DNA of 64,000 nt from an uncultured Oscillospiraceae bacterium (lineage in GTDB: Bacteria > Bacillota > Clostridia > Oscillospirales > Oscillospiraceae), in contig CAKTPP010000002.1 of assembly GCA_934591895.1 (NCBI GenBank), forward strand, positions 1-64,000, given 5' to 3'. Shown here one piece after another: positions 49,153 through 57,287 of this stretch (the stretch's first letter is position 1; each line of letters opens with the position of its first letter). The position numbers and the translations under genes were made by a program. The notes beneath the pieces are model-generated. The model ran no database searches and was not told where the DNA came from. It was given only the letters and a program-made list of their open reading frames with translations.

Positions 49153-49908
49153 TCACATGTCGTCTGCAAACGTCAGGATCTCCGGCTCGCCGTCGGTGAC
49201 GAGCAGAGAGTTTTCGTAGTGCGCCGACAGACTGCCGTCCGCCGTGACCACTGTCCAGCCGTTGTCGGTAACGCGGACCTCATAGCCGCCGACGTTGACC
49301 ATCGGCTCCACGGCGATCGTCATGTTCTTCTGCAGACGCGGGCCGTGGCCGGGCTTGCCGTAGTTCGGGATCTCCGGCGCTTCGTGCAGGCCGGCGCCGA
49401 CGCCATGGCCGACATACTCGCGCACGAGCGAATAGCCATAGCTCTCGGCATAATCCTGAATGGCATGGCCGATATCGGAGATGCGGTAGCCGACGCGGGC
49501 AAAACGAATGCCTTCAAAAAAGCTCTGCCGTGTGATGCGGATCAGGCGCAGCGCCTCATCCGAGCACTGGCCGCACGGGAACGTGCCCGCGCAGTCGCCG
49601 TTGAAGCCGCGGTAGCGGGCGCCGACGTCGACGCTGACGATATCGCCCTCATGCAGGACGCGGTCGCCGGGGACGCCGTGGATGATCTCGTCGTTGACGG
49701 AGATGCATGCCGCCGTCGGGAAGCCGCCGTCGGTCATGAAGCACGGCGTTGCGCCGGACTTCGTGATGAACTTGTGCACTTCGCGGTTGATCTGGCGGGT
49801 GGTCACGCCCGGGGCCACCATCTGACGCGCGACGGAGCGCGCGCCAGCGGTGATCCGGCCGGCCTGCCGCATGAGATCGACCTCGGGATCGGATTTGATG
49901 ATGATCAT
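49153..49908 (-). CDS. map: Methionine aminopeptidase, type I
   Basis: A protein of 251 residues. The metal ligands are visible in SVDVGARYRGFNGDCAGTF (Asp pair), VGHGVGAGLHEAPEIPNYG (His), MTIAVEPMVNVGG and the final Glu in DNGWTVVTADGSLSAHYENSLLVT. It removes the initiator methionine from new proteins. The start overlaps the adk stop by 4 bp. Compared with type Ia enzymes the N-terminus has no zinc-finger extension. Confidence 0.97.
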   Translation of the reverse strand: MIIIKSDPEVDLMRQAGRITAGARSVARQMVAPGVTTRQINREVHKFITKSGATPCFMTDGGFPTAACISVNDEIIHGVPGDRVLHEGDIVSVDVGARYRGFNGDCAGTFPCGQCSDEALRLIRITRQSFFEGIRFARVGYRISDIGHAIQDYAESYGYSLVREYVGHGVGAGLHEAPEIPNYGKPGHGPRLQKNMTIAVEPMVNVGGYEVRVTDNGWTVVTADGSLSAHYENSLLVTDGEPEILTFADDM

Positions 49909-50540
49909 TCCAGACCCAGAGCTTTCTCGATCGCTGCGGTCGTGGCCTCGATGGTCGGCTGGTTATCGACCTTGACGAGCTTGCCGCGCCGGGCATAGAA
50001 GTCCTTGAGCGGCTCGGTCTCGCTGTGGTAGACATCCAGGCGCGCCTTGACGGTCTCGGGAGCGTCATCCTTACGGATGGTCAGCTCGCCGCCGCACAGG
50101 TCGCACTTGCCTTCCACCTTGGGAGGATTGGAGACGATGTGGAACGTGGCGCTGCAGTCCTTGCAGGTCCGGCGGCCGGACATACGCTCGATGATGGTCT
50201 CGTCCGCGATCTCGATCGACAGGGCGGTGTCGACGTCGATGCCGTTCTGCTCCAGAGCCTCCGCCTGGGGGATGGTGCGCGGCATACCGTCGAGGATATA
50301 ACCATTGGCGCAGTCGGGCTCGGCCAGACGCTCGCAGACGATGCCGATGATGACGTCGTCCGGAACGAGCTTGCCGCTTTCCACATAGGATTTAGCTTTC
50401 AGGCCCACGGGCGTGCCGTTTTTCATGGCCGCACGCAGGATGTTGCCGGTGGAAATGGTGGGGATATTCAGCTTGCGGCTGAGGATCTCAGCCTGCGTAC
50501 CCTTGCCCGCACCGGGGGCACCTAACAAAACAAGTTTCAT
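49905..50540 (-). CDS. adk: Adenylate kinase
   Basis: A protein of about 211 residues; the ATG at 50540 is preferred because AGGAGG overlaps the earlier one at 50549. P-loop GAPGAGKGTQA, AMP-binding TGNILRAAM, GYILDGMPRTIPQAEAL, and the lid with CKDC and CDLCGG, the four-cysteine zinc lid of Gram-positive enzymes. It balances ATP, ADP and AMP. Its place between secY and map is the usual one in Firmicutes. Confidence 0.98.
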   Translation of the reverse strand: MKLVLLGAPGAGKGTQAEILSRKLNIPTISTGNILRAAMKNGTPVGLKAKSYVESGKLVPDDVIIGIVCERLAEPDCANGYILDGMPRTIPQAEALEQNGIDVDTALSIEIADETIIERMSGRRTCKDCSATFHIVSNPPKVEGKCDLCGGELTIRKDDAPETVKARLDVYHSETEPLKDFYARRGKLVKVDNQPTIEATTAAIEKALGLE

Positions 50541-50556
50541 TGTGTGCATCCTCCTA

Positions 50557-51855
50557 TCAGCTCAGGAAGCCCTTATAGTTGCGCATGAGCATCTGCGCCT
50601 CGAGTGCGCGGACGGTCTCAAGTGCAACGCCGACAACGATGATGATGGACGTACCGCCCAGGGAGATACCGGTGAGCTGCTCCGCCTGCGAGCACGCGCT
50701 GATGATCAGCGGCGTGATCGCGATGACGCTCAGGTAGATCGCGCCGAAGAGCGTGATCTTGTTGAGCACCTTCTGGATGAATTCGCTCGTCGGCTTGCCT
50801 GCACGGAAGCCCGGAATGAATCCGCCGTTCTTCTTCAGGTTGTTCGCGACCTCGATCGGGTTGAACTGGATCGTGGAGTAGAAATAGCTGAAGAAGATGA
50901 TGAGCAGGAAGTAAATGACGATATACGGCCACGTGGTCGTATCAAAGATATGCTTCATGACCCAGCTGTTCTGCCACTTCGGAACGAAGGCGCAGATGGT
51001 GGCCGGCAGAGACGCGATCGACTGGGCGAAGATGATCGGCAGGACGCCGCTCATGTTCACCTTCATCGGCAGATGCGTGCTCTGGCCGCCGTACATCTTG
51101 CGGCCGACGACCCGCTTGGAGTACTGCACCGGCAGACGGCGCTCGGCATCGTTGACGAGCACGATCATGACGATCAGCAGCAGCGCGCCGAGGTACATCA
51201 GCACCAGCACCCACCAGGCGAGGTCGCCGTTGGCGACGTTGTTGATCTGGCGGATGATGGAGTTCGGGAAACGGGCGACGATGCTCACGAACAGGATGAT
51301 CGAGATGCCGTTGCCGATACCGAACTCGGTGATCTGCTCACCGAGCCACATGATGAGGGCGGAGCCGGACGTAAAGGTCAGGATGATGACGATGGCAGCC
51401 CAGACGTTGCTGGCAAAGTCAGCGTTGATGAGGCTGTAATTGCGCATCATCATATAATACGCAAAGCCCTGCAGCAGGCCGATGGCGACCGTGCTGTAGC
51501 GGGTGATGCTGGCGATCTTCTTCTTGCCTTCCTCGCCGCCTTCCTTCTGCAGACGCTCGAGTGCGGGGATCGCGATGCACAGGAGCTGAATGATGATGGA
51601 AGCGTTGATGTACGGCTGGATGGACAGCGCGAAGATCGTTGCCTGAGAGAACGCGCCGCCGGACATGACGTTGAACAGTCCGAGGATCGTGTTCTGAAGG
51701 CCGCTTGACTGGAAGTAATCCGCAAGCGCTTTGGTGTCGACGAAAGGTACGGGTACGGCATTGCCGAGACGGTAAAGCAGGACAATCAGCAGCGTGAAAA
51801 GGATTTTCTTGCGCAGCTCTTCGATGCGCCATGCGTTACGAAATGTCTGGAGCAC
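50557..51855 (-). CDS. secY: Preprotein translocase subunit SecY
   Basis: An integral membrane protein of 432 residues with ten helices. The SecY signatures VPVPFVDTKALADYF, FALSIQPYINASIIIQLL and GTSIIIVVGVALETVRALEAQM are present, as is the cytoplasmic loop near GFIPGFRAGKPTSEFIQ. It forms the protein-conducting channel with SecE and SecG, which are not in this window. It follows rplO, whose stop is one base away, and precedes adk. Confidence 0.98.
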   Translation of the reverse strand: MLQTFRNAWRIEELRKKILFTLLIVLLYRLGNAVPVPFVDTKALADYFQSSGLQNTILGLFNVMSGGAFSQATIFALSIQPYINASIIIQLLCIAIPALERLQKEGGEEGKKKIASITRYSTVAIGLLQGFAYYMMMRNYSLINADFASNVWAAIVIILTFTSGSALIMWLGEQITEFGIGNGISIILFVSIVARFPNSIIRQINNVANGDLAWWVLVLMYLGALLLIVMIVLVNDAERRLPVQYSKRVVGRKMYGGQSTHLPMKVNMSGVLPIIFAQSIASLPATICAFVPKWQNSWVMKHIFDTTTWPYIVIYFLLIIFFSYFYSTIQFNPIEVANNLKKNGGFIPGFRAGKPTSEFIQKVLNKITLFGAIYLSVIAITPLIISACSQAEQLTGISLGGTSIIIVVGVALETVRALEAQMLMRNYKGFLS

Positions 51856-51856
51856 C

Positions 51857-52297
51857 TTACACCACCTCGGCCTTTCCTCCTGCTGCTTCGATCTTCGTTT
51901 TCGCAGATTCAGAGAACGCAGAAGCCTTCACGGTCAGCTTCTTGGTGATTTCGCCGTTGCCGAGGATCTTCACGCCGTAGGTGCACTTGCTCAGCACACC
52001 GGCGTCAAGCAGCACCTTCGCGTCGACGACCGCGCCGTCTTCAAACTTCTCCAGAGCGGAAACGTTCACGCTCTCAAGGGGTTTGGCAAAGATGTTGTGG
52101 AAGCCGCGCTTCGGGATGCGGCGCGCCAGAGGCATCTGGCCGCCTTCGAAGCCGATGCGCACGCCGCCGCCGCTGCGGGCCTTCTGACCCTTATGACCGC
52201 GGCCGGCGGTCTTGCCGTTGCCGGTCGCGTGGCCGCGGCCCTTGCGCTTGCCGACATGGGTGGAGCCCACAACGGGAGAGAGTTCGTGGATATTCAT
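51857..52297 (-). CDS. rplO: Ribosomal protein L15
   Basis: A protein of 146 residues: MNIHELSPVVGSTHVGKRKGRG, the Gly/Lys-rich KTAGRGHKGQKARSGGGVRIGFEGGQMPLARRIPKRGF, and a C-terminal domain ending AAGGKAEVV. A late-assembling 50S component. It lies between rpmD and secY as in the standard spc operon. Confidence 0.98.
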   Translation of the reverse strand: MNIHELSPVVGSTHVGKRKGRGHATGNGKTAGRGHKGQKARSGGGVRIGFEGGQMPLARRIPKRGFHNIFAKPLESVNVSALEKFEDGAVVDAKVLLDAGVLSKCTYGVKILGNGEITKKLTVKASAFSESAKTKIEAAGGKAEVV

Positions 52298-52311
52298 GTT
52301 TGGGGCCCTCC

Positions 52312-52494
52312 TTATTCTTCTTCAGTGACGGCGACGAGATAACCGATCTTGGCGATCTTGCCGCGGGTCTGCGGGTTATCGGGCTGCACGGTCTCGTTGC
52401 CGATCTTGTGCAGGCCGAGGGAGTTGGCGGTGGCAATGTGCTTGACGTTGCGGCCGCTGAGGCTCTTGACGAGCTTGATCTTCAGATTTGCCAT
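52312..52494 (-). CDS. rpmD: Ribosomal protein L30
   Basis: A protein of 60 residues: MANLKIKLVKSLSGRNVKHI, then HKIGNETVQPDNPQTRGKIAKIGYLV. The normal bacterial short form. It lies 14 bp from both rpsE and rplO in the spc operon. Confidence 0.97.
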   Translation of the reverse strand: MANLKIKLVKSLSGRNVKHIATANSLGLHKIGNETVQPDNPQTRGKIAKIGYLVAVTEEE

Positions 52495-52508
52495 GTCTCA
52501 GCCCCTCC

Positions 52509-53039
52509 TTAACCCAGAATCTCTTCGGCGGTCTTGCCTCTGTAGGCAGCGACCTGCTGGGCGTTGCGCAGAGACTTCAGACCTTCCATCGTCGCAGCGA
52601 CGACGTTTGCCGGGTTGTTCGAACGCAGGCACTTGGTACGGATGTCCTTGATGCCGGCAGCCTCGACCACAGCACGCACGGCGCCGCCGGCGATCACGCC
52701 GGTACCGGGAGCAGCGGGCTTGAGCAGCACGCGGCCGGCGCCGAACGCGCCGATGACCTCGTGCGGGATCGTCGTGCCCTGCAGGGTCACGGTGGTCAGG
52801 TTCTTCTTAGCGTCCTCCAGGCCCTTGCGGATCGCCTCGGAAACCTCGGCTGCTTTGCCAAGGCCGAAGCCCACGCGGCCCTTGCCGTCACCCACGACGA
52901 CGAGTGCGGAGAACTTTGCGACGCGGCCGCCCTTAACGGTCTTGGAAACGCGGTTGAGGGCAACGACTTTTTCGGTGAATTCCTGGGGCTCATCGCTGCG
53001 GCTGCGGCGATTGTCCCGTCTGTCATTGTTATATGCCAT
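52509..53039 (-). CDS. rpsE: Ribosomal protein S5
   Basis: A protein of 176 residues: an N-terminal charged extension (NNDRRDNRRSRSDEPQEF), then VALNRVSKTVKGGRVAKFSALVVVGDG (RNA-binding double-stranded-RNA-like fold) and GAGRVLLKPAAPGTGVIAGGAVRAV. It helps mRNA unwinding and decoding accuracy; in some bacteria spectinomycin-resistance changes fall in it. Standard position between rplR and rpmD. Confidence 0.98.
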   Translation of the reverse strand: MAYNNDRRDNRRSRSDEPQEFTEKVVALNRVSKTVKGGRVAKFSALVVVGDGKGRVGFGLGKAAEVSEAIRKGLEDAKKNLTTVTLQGTTIPHEVIGAFGAGRVLLKPAAPGTGVIAGGAVRAVVEAAGIKDIRTKCLRSNNPANVVAATMEGLKSLRNAQQVAAYRGKTAEEILG

Positions 53040-53056
53040 TTCGTTTCCTCCTCCCG

Positions 53057-53416
53057 TTAGAACTTCAGGCCGCCCTCACGGGCGCCTTCTGCCAGAGCCT
53101 TGACACGGCCATGGTACACGTTGCCGCCGCGGTCGAACACGACCTCGGTGATGCCGGCTGCCACGGCGCGCTCGCCGACGAGCTTGCCGATCTTGGCCGC
53201 CGCTTCGCAGTTGCCGCCATTGCCTTCAAAGCCCTTTTCCACGGTGGAGGCGCTGCAGAGCGTCTTACCGGCGACATCGTCGATGATCTGGGCATAAATG
53301 TTGTTTTCGCTGCGGAACACGCTCAGACGCGGTCTCTCGGCCGTGCCGGAAACCTTGCCGCGCACTCTCTGGTGACGGCGAACGCGCTGCGCTTTCGTAT
53401 TCGGTCTCTTAATCAT
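53057..53416 (-). CDS. rplR: Ribosomal protein L18
   Basis: A protein of 119 residues: RVRRHQRVRGKVSGTAERPRLSVFRSENNIYAQIIDD, later VGERAVAAGITEVVFDRGG and GRVKALAEGAREGGL. It binds 5S rRNA. It lies between rplF and rpsE with short gaps and a good ribosome site. Confidence 0.98.
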   Translation of the reverse strand: MIKRPNTKAQRVRRHQRVRGKVSGTAERPRLSVFRSENNIYAQIIDDVAGKTLCSASTVEKGFEGNGGNCEAAAKIGKLVGERAVAAGITEVVFDRGGNVYHGRVKALAEGAREGGLKF

Positions 53417-53432
53417 TCAGGCACACCTCCAA

Positions 53433-53972
53433 TTACTTCGCGCCGGTCTTGCCTTCTTTGCGGCGGACGTGCTCATAGTCGTACTTGATGCCCTTGCCCT
53501 TGTACGGCTCGGGCGGACGCTTGGCGCGCACTTCTGCTGCAAACTGGCCGACCTTTTCCTTGTCGATACCCTTGATGATGACCTGGTTCGGGTTCGGAAC
53601 ATCGATCTGGATGTCCGCAGTCTCGGACATGGTGACCGTGTGCGAGAAGCCCAGGTGCATGACAAGGTTCTGTCCTTCCTTTGCGGCTCTGTAGCCGACG
53701 CCGTTGATCTCGAGCGTCTTGCTGAAGCCCTCGGTCACGCCGATGACCATGTTGTGGATCAGCGTGCGGGTCAGGCCGTGCAGGGAGCGGTGCAGTTTGT
53801 CATCGCTCGGACGGGTGACGTGGATGGTGCTGCCTTCGACCGTGACGGTCATGTCCGGGTGCACGTTGTGCGACAGGGTGCCCTTCGGGCCCTTGACGGT
53901 GACAACGTTGCCGTTGCAGGTGACTTCAACGCCTGCGGGGATCTCAATGGGAGCTCTACCAATTCTTGACAT
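53433..53972 (-). CDS. rplF: Ribosomal protein L6
   Basis: A protein of 179 residues: MSRIGRAPIEIPAGVEV, KGPKGTLSHNVHPDMTV, and the C-terminal IDKEKVGQFAAEVRAKRPPEPYKGKGIKY. It lies near the factor-binding site of the 50S subunit. It follows rpsH by 15 bp in the standard spc order. Confidence 0.98.
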   Translation of the reverse strand: MSRIGRAPIEIPAGVEVTCNGNVVTVKGPKGTLSHNVHPDMTVTVEGSTIHVTRPSDDKLHRSLHGLTRTLIHNMVIGVTEGFSKTLEINGVGYRAAKEGQNLVMHLGFSHTVTMSETADIQIDVPNPNQVIIKGIDKEKVGQFAAEVRAKRPPEPYKGKGIKYDYEHVRRKEGKTGAK

Positions 53973-53987
53973 TGTTCTGTACCTCCC

Positions 53988-54386
53988 TTACCACACAAAC
54001 GCGAGGACTTCGCCGCCGACGTGCTGCGCACGCGCCTTCTTGTCGGTCATGATGCCCTTCGAGGTGGAGATGATCGCGATGCCGAGGCCGCGCAGGACCT
54101 GCGGCAGCTCGTCAGCACCGGCGTACACACGCAGGCCGGGCTTGGAGACTCTGCGGAGACCCTGGATGGCCTTCTCTTTGCCGGGGAGATACTTCAGGGT
54201 GACGCGGATGACACCCTGCGTGCCGTCATCAATGAGCTGGAAGCTCTTGATGTAGCCTTCCTCGAGAAGAATTTCGGCGATGGCCTTCTTCATCTTGGAA
54301 TTCGGGATGTCCACGGTTTCGTGCCGAGCGCTGCCAGCGTTGCGGATGCGGGTCAGCATATCGGCGATGGGATCGGTGATCTGCAT
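53988..54386 (-). CDS. rpsH: Ribosomal protein S8
   Basis: A protein of 132 residues: MQITDPIADMLTRIRNAGSARH, then IPNSKMKKAIAEILLEEGYI and the C-terminal RVYAGADELPQVLRGLGIAIISTSKGIMTDKKAR. It binds helix 21 of 16S rRNA and in E. coli also represses the spc operon by binding its mRNA near rplE. Here a 520-nt non-coding insert lies directly upstream, between it and rpsN, so its translation signals (AGGAGG 8 bp from ATG) are separated from the rest of the operon. Confidence 0.98.
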   Translation of the reverse strand: MQITDPIADMLTRIRNAGSARHETVDIPNSKMKKAIAEILLEEGYIKSFQLIDDGTQGVIRVTLKYLPGKEKAIQGLRRVSKPGLRVYAGADELPQVLRGLGIAIISTSKGIMTDKKARAQHVGGEVLAFVW

Positions 54387-54906
54387 TGTTTGTTTCCTCC
54401 TTAGTTAGAAGTTACCGATGATACGGTTTGGGCGGCGAGGTTCCGCATGAATACATGATTCCCTGCGGCCTTTCGTCATCCCTGCCCTTTCTGCGAAGGG
54501 GCAAAAGCTGCTTTCATGACGCACGGTCCATTTTCATGTCGCTGCCGGACGGCGGCGGCACGGCCGCGGTGCCGGACGGCACAAAAGCGGTGATGGCATG
54601 CCTGCGCGTCGGGTCAAACGCACAAGCATATGCGGGGCGCGGCACCGGAACTCAGATCATAAGCACCGGCACCGTATTTCAGTGCGCACCGACAGCCGCA
54701 GATCCAGCTGCGGCTGCAGGGGCGAACTTACGGAAGTTGGGGCTGAACAGAGTGTTCAGCGCTGAGCGGGAATTTTTCGTCAGGCGATGTGTACCGCGCA
54801 GCCGTTATCCCGCCCCGGGCGAAATTCTGGTGGTCGGCGAAGGGCGCTGTGCGCAGCTGTATCTGGTATACAGCAAGCACAGCTCACGATGCCAAGCGGC
54901 AGAATT
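54387..54906 (-). other. 520-nt non-coding, hairpin-rich insert inside the spc operon
   Basis: Standard spc operons have only a few tens of bases between rpsN and rpsH. Here 520 nt lie between them and carry no credible reading frame on the transcribed strand. Perfect stems occur at 54846-54883 (two stacked 7-bp helices), 54742-54760 (8 bp, 3-nt loop), 54693-54716 (9 bp, 6-nt loop) and smaller ones near 54485-54501 (CCCTT...AAGGG) and 54569-54582 (GTGCC...GGCAC). It may be a structured RNA inserted in the mRNA or a fossil of a mobile element. No known RNA family is recognised. Confidence 0.6.
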
Positions 54907-55092
54907 TTACCAGCTGGCTTTGCGGACGCCGGGGATCTGGCCCTTGTACGCCAGCTCACGGAAGCAGATACGGCAGATGCCGTAGTTGCGCAGGTAAGCG
55001 TGGGGACGGCCGCAGATCTTGCAGCGGTTGTACTGGCGGGTGGAGAACTTCGCAGGCGCCTGCTGCTTGAGGATCATAGATTTCTTAGCCAT
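54907..55092 (-). CDS. rpsN: Ribosomal protein S14, zinc-binding type (S14Z)
   Basis: A protein of 61 residues: MAKKSMILKQQAPAKFSTRQ, then the two pairs CKICGRPHAYLRNYGICRICFRELAYKGQIPG in which the four cysteines bind zinc. The short zinc form is typical of Firmicutes. It follows rplE; the next gene, rpsH, is 520 bp away because of an insert, which is unusual. Confidence 0.97.
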   Translation of the reverse strand: MAKKSMILKQQAPAKFSTRQYNRCKICGRPHAYLRNYGICRICFRELAYKGQIPGVRKASW

Positions 55093-55107
55093 TGTGTCGC
55101 TCCTCCC

Positions 55108-55662
55108 TTATGCTTTGGTGACGAACGGGGCGCCCATGAGCTTGAGCAGCTCGCGTGCTTCCTCGTCGGTCTTGGCGGTGGTGATGATGGCGATGTTCAT
55201 GCCGCGGAGCTTCTCGATCTTGTCATACTCGATCTCGGGGAAGATGATCTGCTCCTTGAGGCCGAGGCTGTAGTTGCCGCGGCCGTCAAACGCGTCGGCC
55301 GAGATGCCGCGGAAGTCGCGGACACGGGGCAGCGCGATGTTGAACAGACGGTCCAGGAACTCCCACATGCGGTCCTGACGCAGCGTGACCTTCACGCCGA
55401 CGTGCATACCCTCACGCAGCTTGAAGTTCGCGACGCTCTTCTTTGCGACGGTCGCGACGGCCTTCTGGCCGGTGATCGCGGTGATGTCCTTGATGACGGC
55501 GTCGAGCGCCTTGGCGTTATCCTTGCAGTCGCCGCAGCCTACGCTGACGACGATCTTCTCGATCTTCGGGATCTGCATAACGCTCTCGTACTGGAACTTC
55601 GTCATCAGAGCGGGAGCGACTTCCTCCACATACTTCTTCTTCATAGAAGGCATTGTTGCCAT
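55108..55662 (-). CDS. rplE: Ribosomal protein L5
   Basis: A protein of 184 residues: KKYVEEVAPALMTKFQYESVMQIPKIEKIVVSVG, GKRAVATVAKKSVANFKLREGM-like segment, LPRVRDFRGISADAFDGRGNYSLG and a conserved C-terminus. It binds 5S rRNA and contacts tRNA in the P site. In operon order it follows rplX and precedes rpsN. Confidence 0.98.
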   Translation of the reverse strand: MATMPSMKKKYVEEVAPALMTKFQYESVMQIPKIEKIVVSVGCGDCKDNAKALDAVIKDITAITGQKAVATVAKKSVANFKLREGMHVGVKVTLRQDRMWEFLDRLFNIALPRVRDFRGISADAFDGRGNYSLGLKEQIIFPEIEYDKIEKLRGMNIAIITTAKTDEEARELLKLMGAPFVTKA

Positions 55663-55680
55663 AGTTCGTTGCTCCCTCCT

Positions 55681-55986
55681 TTACAGTTCGGCGCCGCACT
55701 TTTTGCAGATGCGGGCCTTCTTGCCGTCCGTGATCTTGTGCGCAACGCGGGTCGGCTTGCCGCACTTGGGGCAGACGACCATGACCTTGCAGGCATAGAT
55801 CGGGGTTTCGGTCTTGATGATGCCGCCCTGATCCTGCTGATTTTTCGGCTTCTGGTGCTTCGTGGCGACGTTCACGCCCTCCACGATGACCTTGCCGCCC
55901 TTCGGGTCAGCAGACAGGACTTTGCCTTCCTTGCCCTTGTTCTTGCCGGACAGGACAACGACTTTATCGTCTTTTTTGATGTTCAT
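55681..55986 (-). CDS. rplX: Ribosomal protein L24
   Basis: A protein of about 101 residues; the start at 55986 (MNIKKDDKVVVLSGKNKGKEG) gives the KOW domain. The C-terminus has CPKCGKPTRV and CKKCGAEL, a zinc-binding extension found in Clostridial L24. It starts 50S assembly. It overlaps the end of rplN only in a few upstream codons that are unlikely to be used. Confidence 0.97.
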   Translation of the reverse strand: MNIKKDDKVVVLSGKNKGKEGKVLSADPKGGKVIVEGVNVATKHQKPKNQQDQGGIIKTETPIYACKVMVVCPKCGKPTRVAHKITDGKKARICKKCGAEL

Positions 55987-56000
55987 GTTCTGCGCCCTCC

Positions 56001-56372
56001 TCAAATAACTTCGGGAGCCAGAGACAGGATCTTCGTGAAGTCACTGTCGCGGAGCTCACGGGCGACGGGCCCAAAGATACGGGTGCCGCGGGGGTTCTTA
56101 TCGTCGCCGTTGATCAGGACGGCGGCGTTCTCATCGAAACGCACATAGGTGCCGTCCGCGCGGCGGACCGGCTTCGCGGTGCGGACAACAACAGCCTTGA
56201 CGACGTCGCCCTTCTTGACGGAGCCGCCCGGAGCTGCCTTGCGCACGGAAGCGACGATCACGTCGCCGATGCTGGCGTACTTACGCTTGGATCCGCCGAG
56301 AACGCGGATGCACTTGATTTCCTTGGCGCCGGTATTGTCGGCAACCTTCAGATAACTTTCCTGCTGAATCAT
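56001..56372 (-). CDS. rplN: Ribosomal protein L14
   Basis: A protein of 123 residues: MIQQESYLKVADNTGAKEI, then CIRVLGGSKRKYASIGDVIVASVRKAAPGG and GTRIFGPVARELRDSDFTKILSLAPEV. It lies at the subunit interface and bridges to 16S rRNA helix 14. Standard place between rpsQ and rplX. Confidence 0.98.
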   Translation of the reverse strand: MIQQESYLKVADNTGAKEIKCIRVLGGSKRKYASIGDVIVASVRKAAPGGSVKKGDVVKAVVVRTAKPVRRADGTYVRFDENAAVLINGDDKNPRGTRIFGPVARELRDSDFTKILSLAPEVI

Positions 56373-56384
56373 GTTGTTGCCTCC

Positions 56385-56648
56385 TTACTTCGCCTTTTCA
56401 ACGATCTCGACCACGCGCCATCTCTTGTCCTTGGACAGGGGGCGGGTCTCCATCACGCGGACGATATCACCGACATGGCACTCGTTGTTCTCGTCGTGTG
56501 CCTTCAGGCGATAGGTCCGGCCGATAATCTTTTTATAAACCTTGTGCGCAACGTGATCCTCCACGATGACGACAACGGTCTTGTCCATCTTGTCGGACAC
56601 CACTTTGCCGACGCGGGTCTTGCGGGAAGTCGTTCTCATTTCGTTCAT
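56385..56648 (-). CDS. rpsQ: Ribosomal protein S17
   Basis: A protein of about 87 residues; ATG at 56648 (MNEMRTTSRKTRVGKVV) has AGGAGGT eight bases upstream and is preferred over a GTG at 56654. The core DKMDKTVVVIVEDHVAHKVYKKIIGRTYRLKAHDE and ETRPLSKDKRWRVVEIVEKAK is typical. A primary 16S rRNA binder. It lies between rpmC and rplN. Confidence 0.97.
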   Translation of the reverse strand: MNEMRTTSRKTRVGKVVSDKMDKTVVVIVEDHVAHKVYKKIIGRTYRLKAHDENNECHVGDIVRVMETRPLSKDKRWRVVEIVEKAK

Positions 56649-56662
56649 TCTCACTTACCTCC

Positions 56663-56857
56663 TCACTGCTCGAGCTGCTTTTCGCGGAGCACGGTTTTGA
56701 CTCGGGCAATGTCGCGACGCACAGCAGAAATCTTAACGGGGTTGTCAAGATGATTGGTAGCGTGCTGCATACGGAGCATGAACAGGTCCTTCTTCAGCTC
56801 GACCAGCTTGCTTTCCAGCTCAGCGGCGGACATGGAGCGAATTTCACTAGCTTTCAT
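56663..56857 (-). CDS. rpmC: Ribosomal protein L29
   Basis: A protein of 64 residues: MKASEIRSMSAAELESKLVE, then LKKDLFMLRMQHATNHLDNPVKISAVRRDIARVKTVLREKQLE, the two-helix L29 fold at the peptide exit tunnel. The ATG at 56857 lies two bases beyond the rplP stop, with its ribosome site inside rplP. Confidence 0.97.
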   Translation of the reverse strand: MKASEIRSMSAAELESKLVELKKDLFMLRMQHATNHLDNPVKISAVRRDIARVKTVLREKQLEQ

Positions 56858-56858
56858 C

Positions 56859-57287
56859 TTATTCACCACCAATCTCAGTCTCTTCCTTCTTGACGATCTT
56901 CGTCTTGCAGGGAAGCTTGTGGCTGGCCAGACGCAGCGCCTCTCGGGCAGCCTCTTCCGACACGCCAGCAATCTCAAACAGAACTCTGCCGGGCTTCACG
57001 ACGGCAACCCAGTACTCAGGAGAACCTTTACCGGAACCCATGCGGGTCTCGGCCGGCTTCTGCGTGACCGGCTTGTCGGGGAAAATCTTGATCCAGACCT
57101 GACCGCCGCGCTTGGTGTAACGGGTCATGGCGACACGGGCCGCCTCGATCTGGTTGGAGGTGATCCAGGCCGGCTCCTGCGCCTGCAGGCCGAACTCGCC
57201 ATAGGTCACCTTATTGCCGCGCAGGGCCTTGCCGGTCATACGACCGCGCTGCACTCTGCGGTACTTCACTCTTTTCGGCATCAGCAT
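56859..57287 (-). CDS. rplP: Ribosomal protein L16
   Basis: A protein of 142 residues: MLMPKRVKYRRVQRGRMTGKA, KVTYGEFGLQAQEPAWITSNQIEAARVAMTRYTKRGG and RMGSGKGSPEYWVAVVKPGRVLFE. It is part of the A-site region of the 50S subunit. Its start overlaps the rpsC stop by one base. Confidence 0.98.
   Translation of the reverse strand: MLMPKRVKYRRVQRGRMTGKALRGNKVTYGEFGLQAQEPAWITSNQIEAARVAMTRYTKRGGQVWIKIFPDKPVTQKPAETRMGSGKGSPEYWVAVVKPGRVLFEIAGVSEEAAREALRLASHKLPCKTKIVKKEETEIGGE

Noticed and set aside
54428..54985. Plus-strand open frame across the insert between rpsN and rpsH
   Set aside because: It runs antisense to the operon, enters rpsN, lacks a ribosome site and matches no family; the hairpins argue for structured non-coding DNA.
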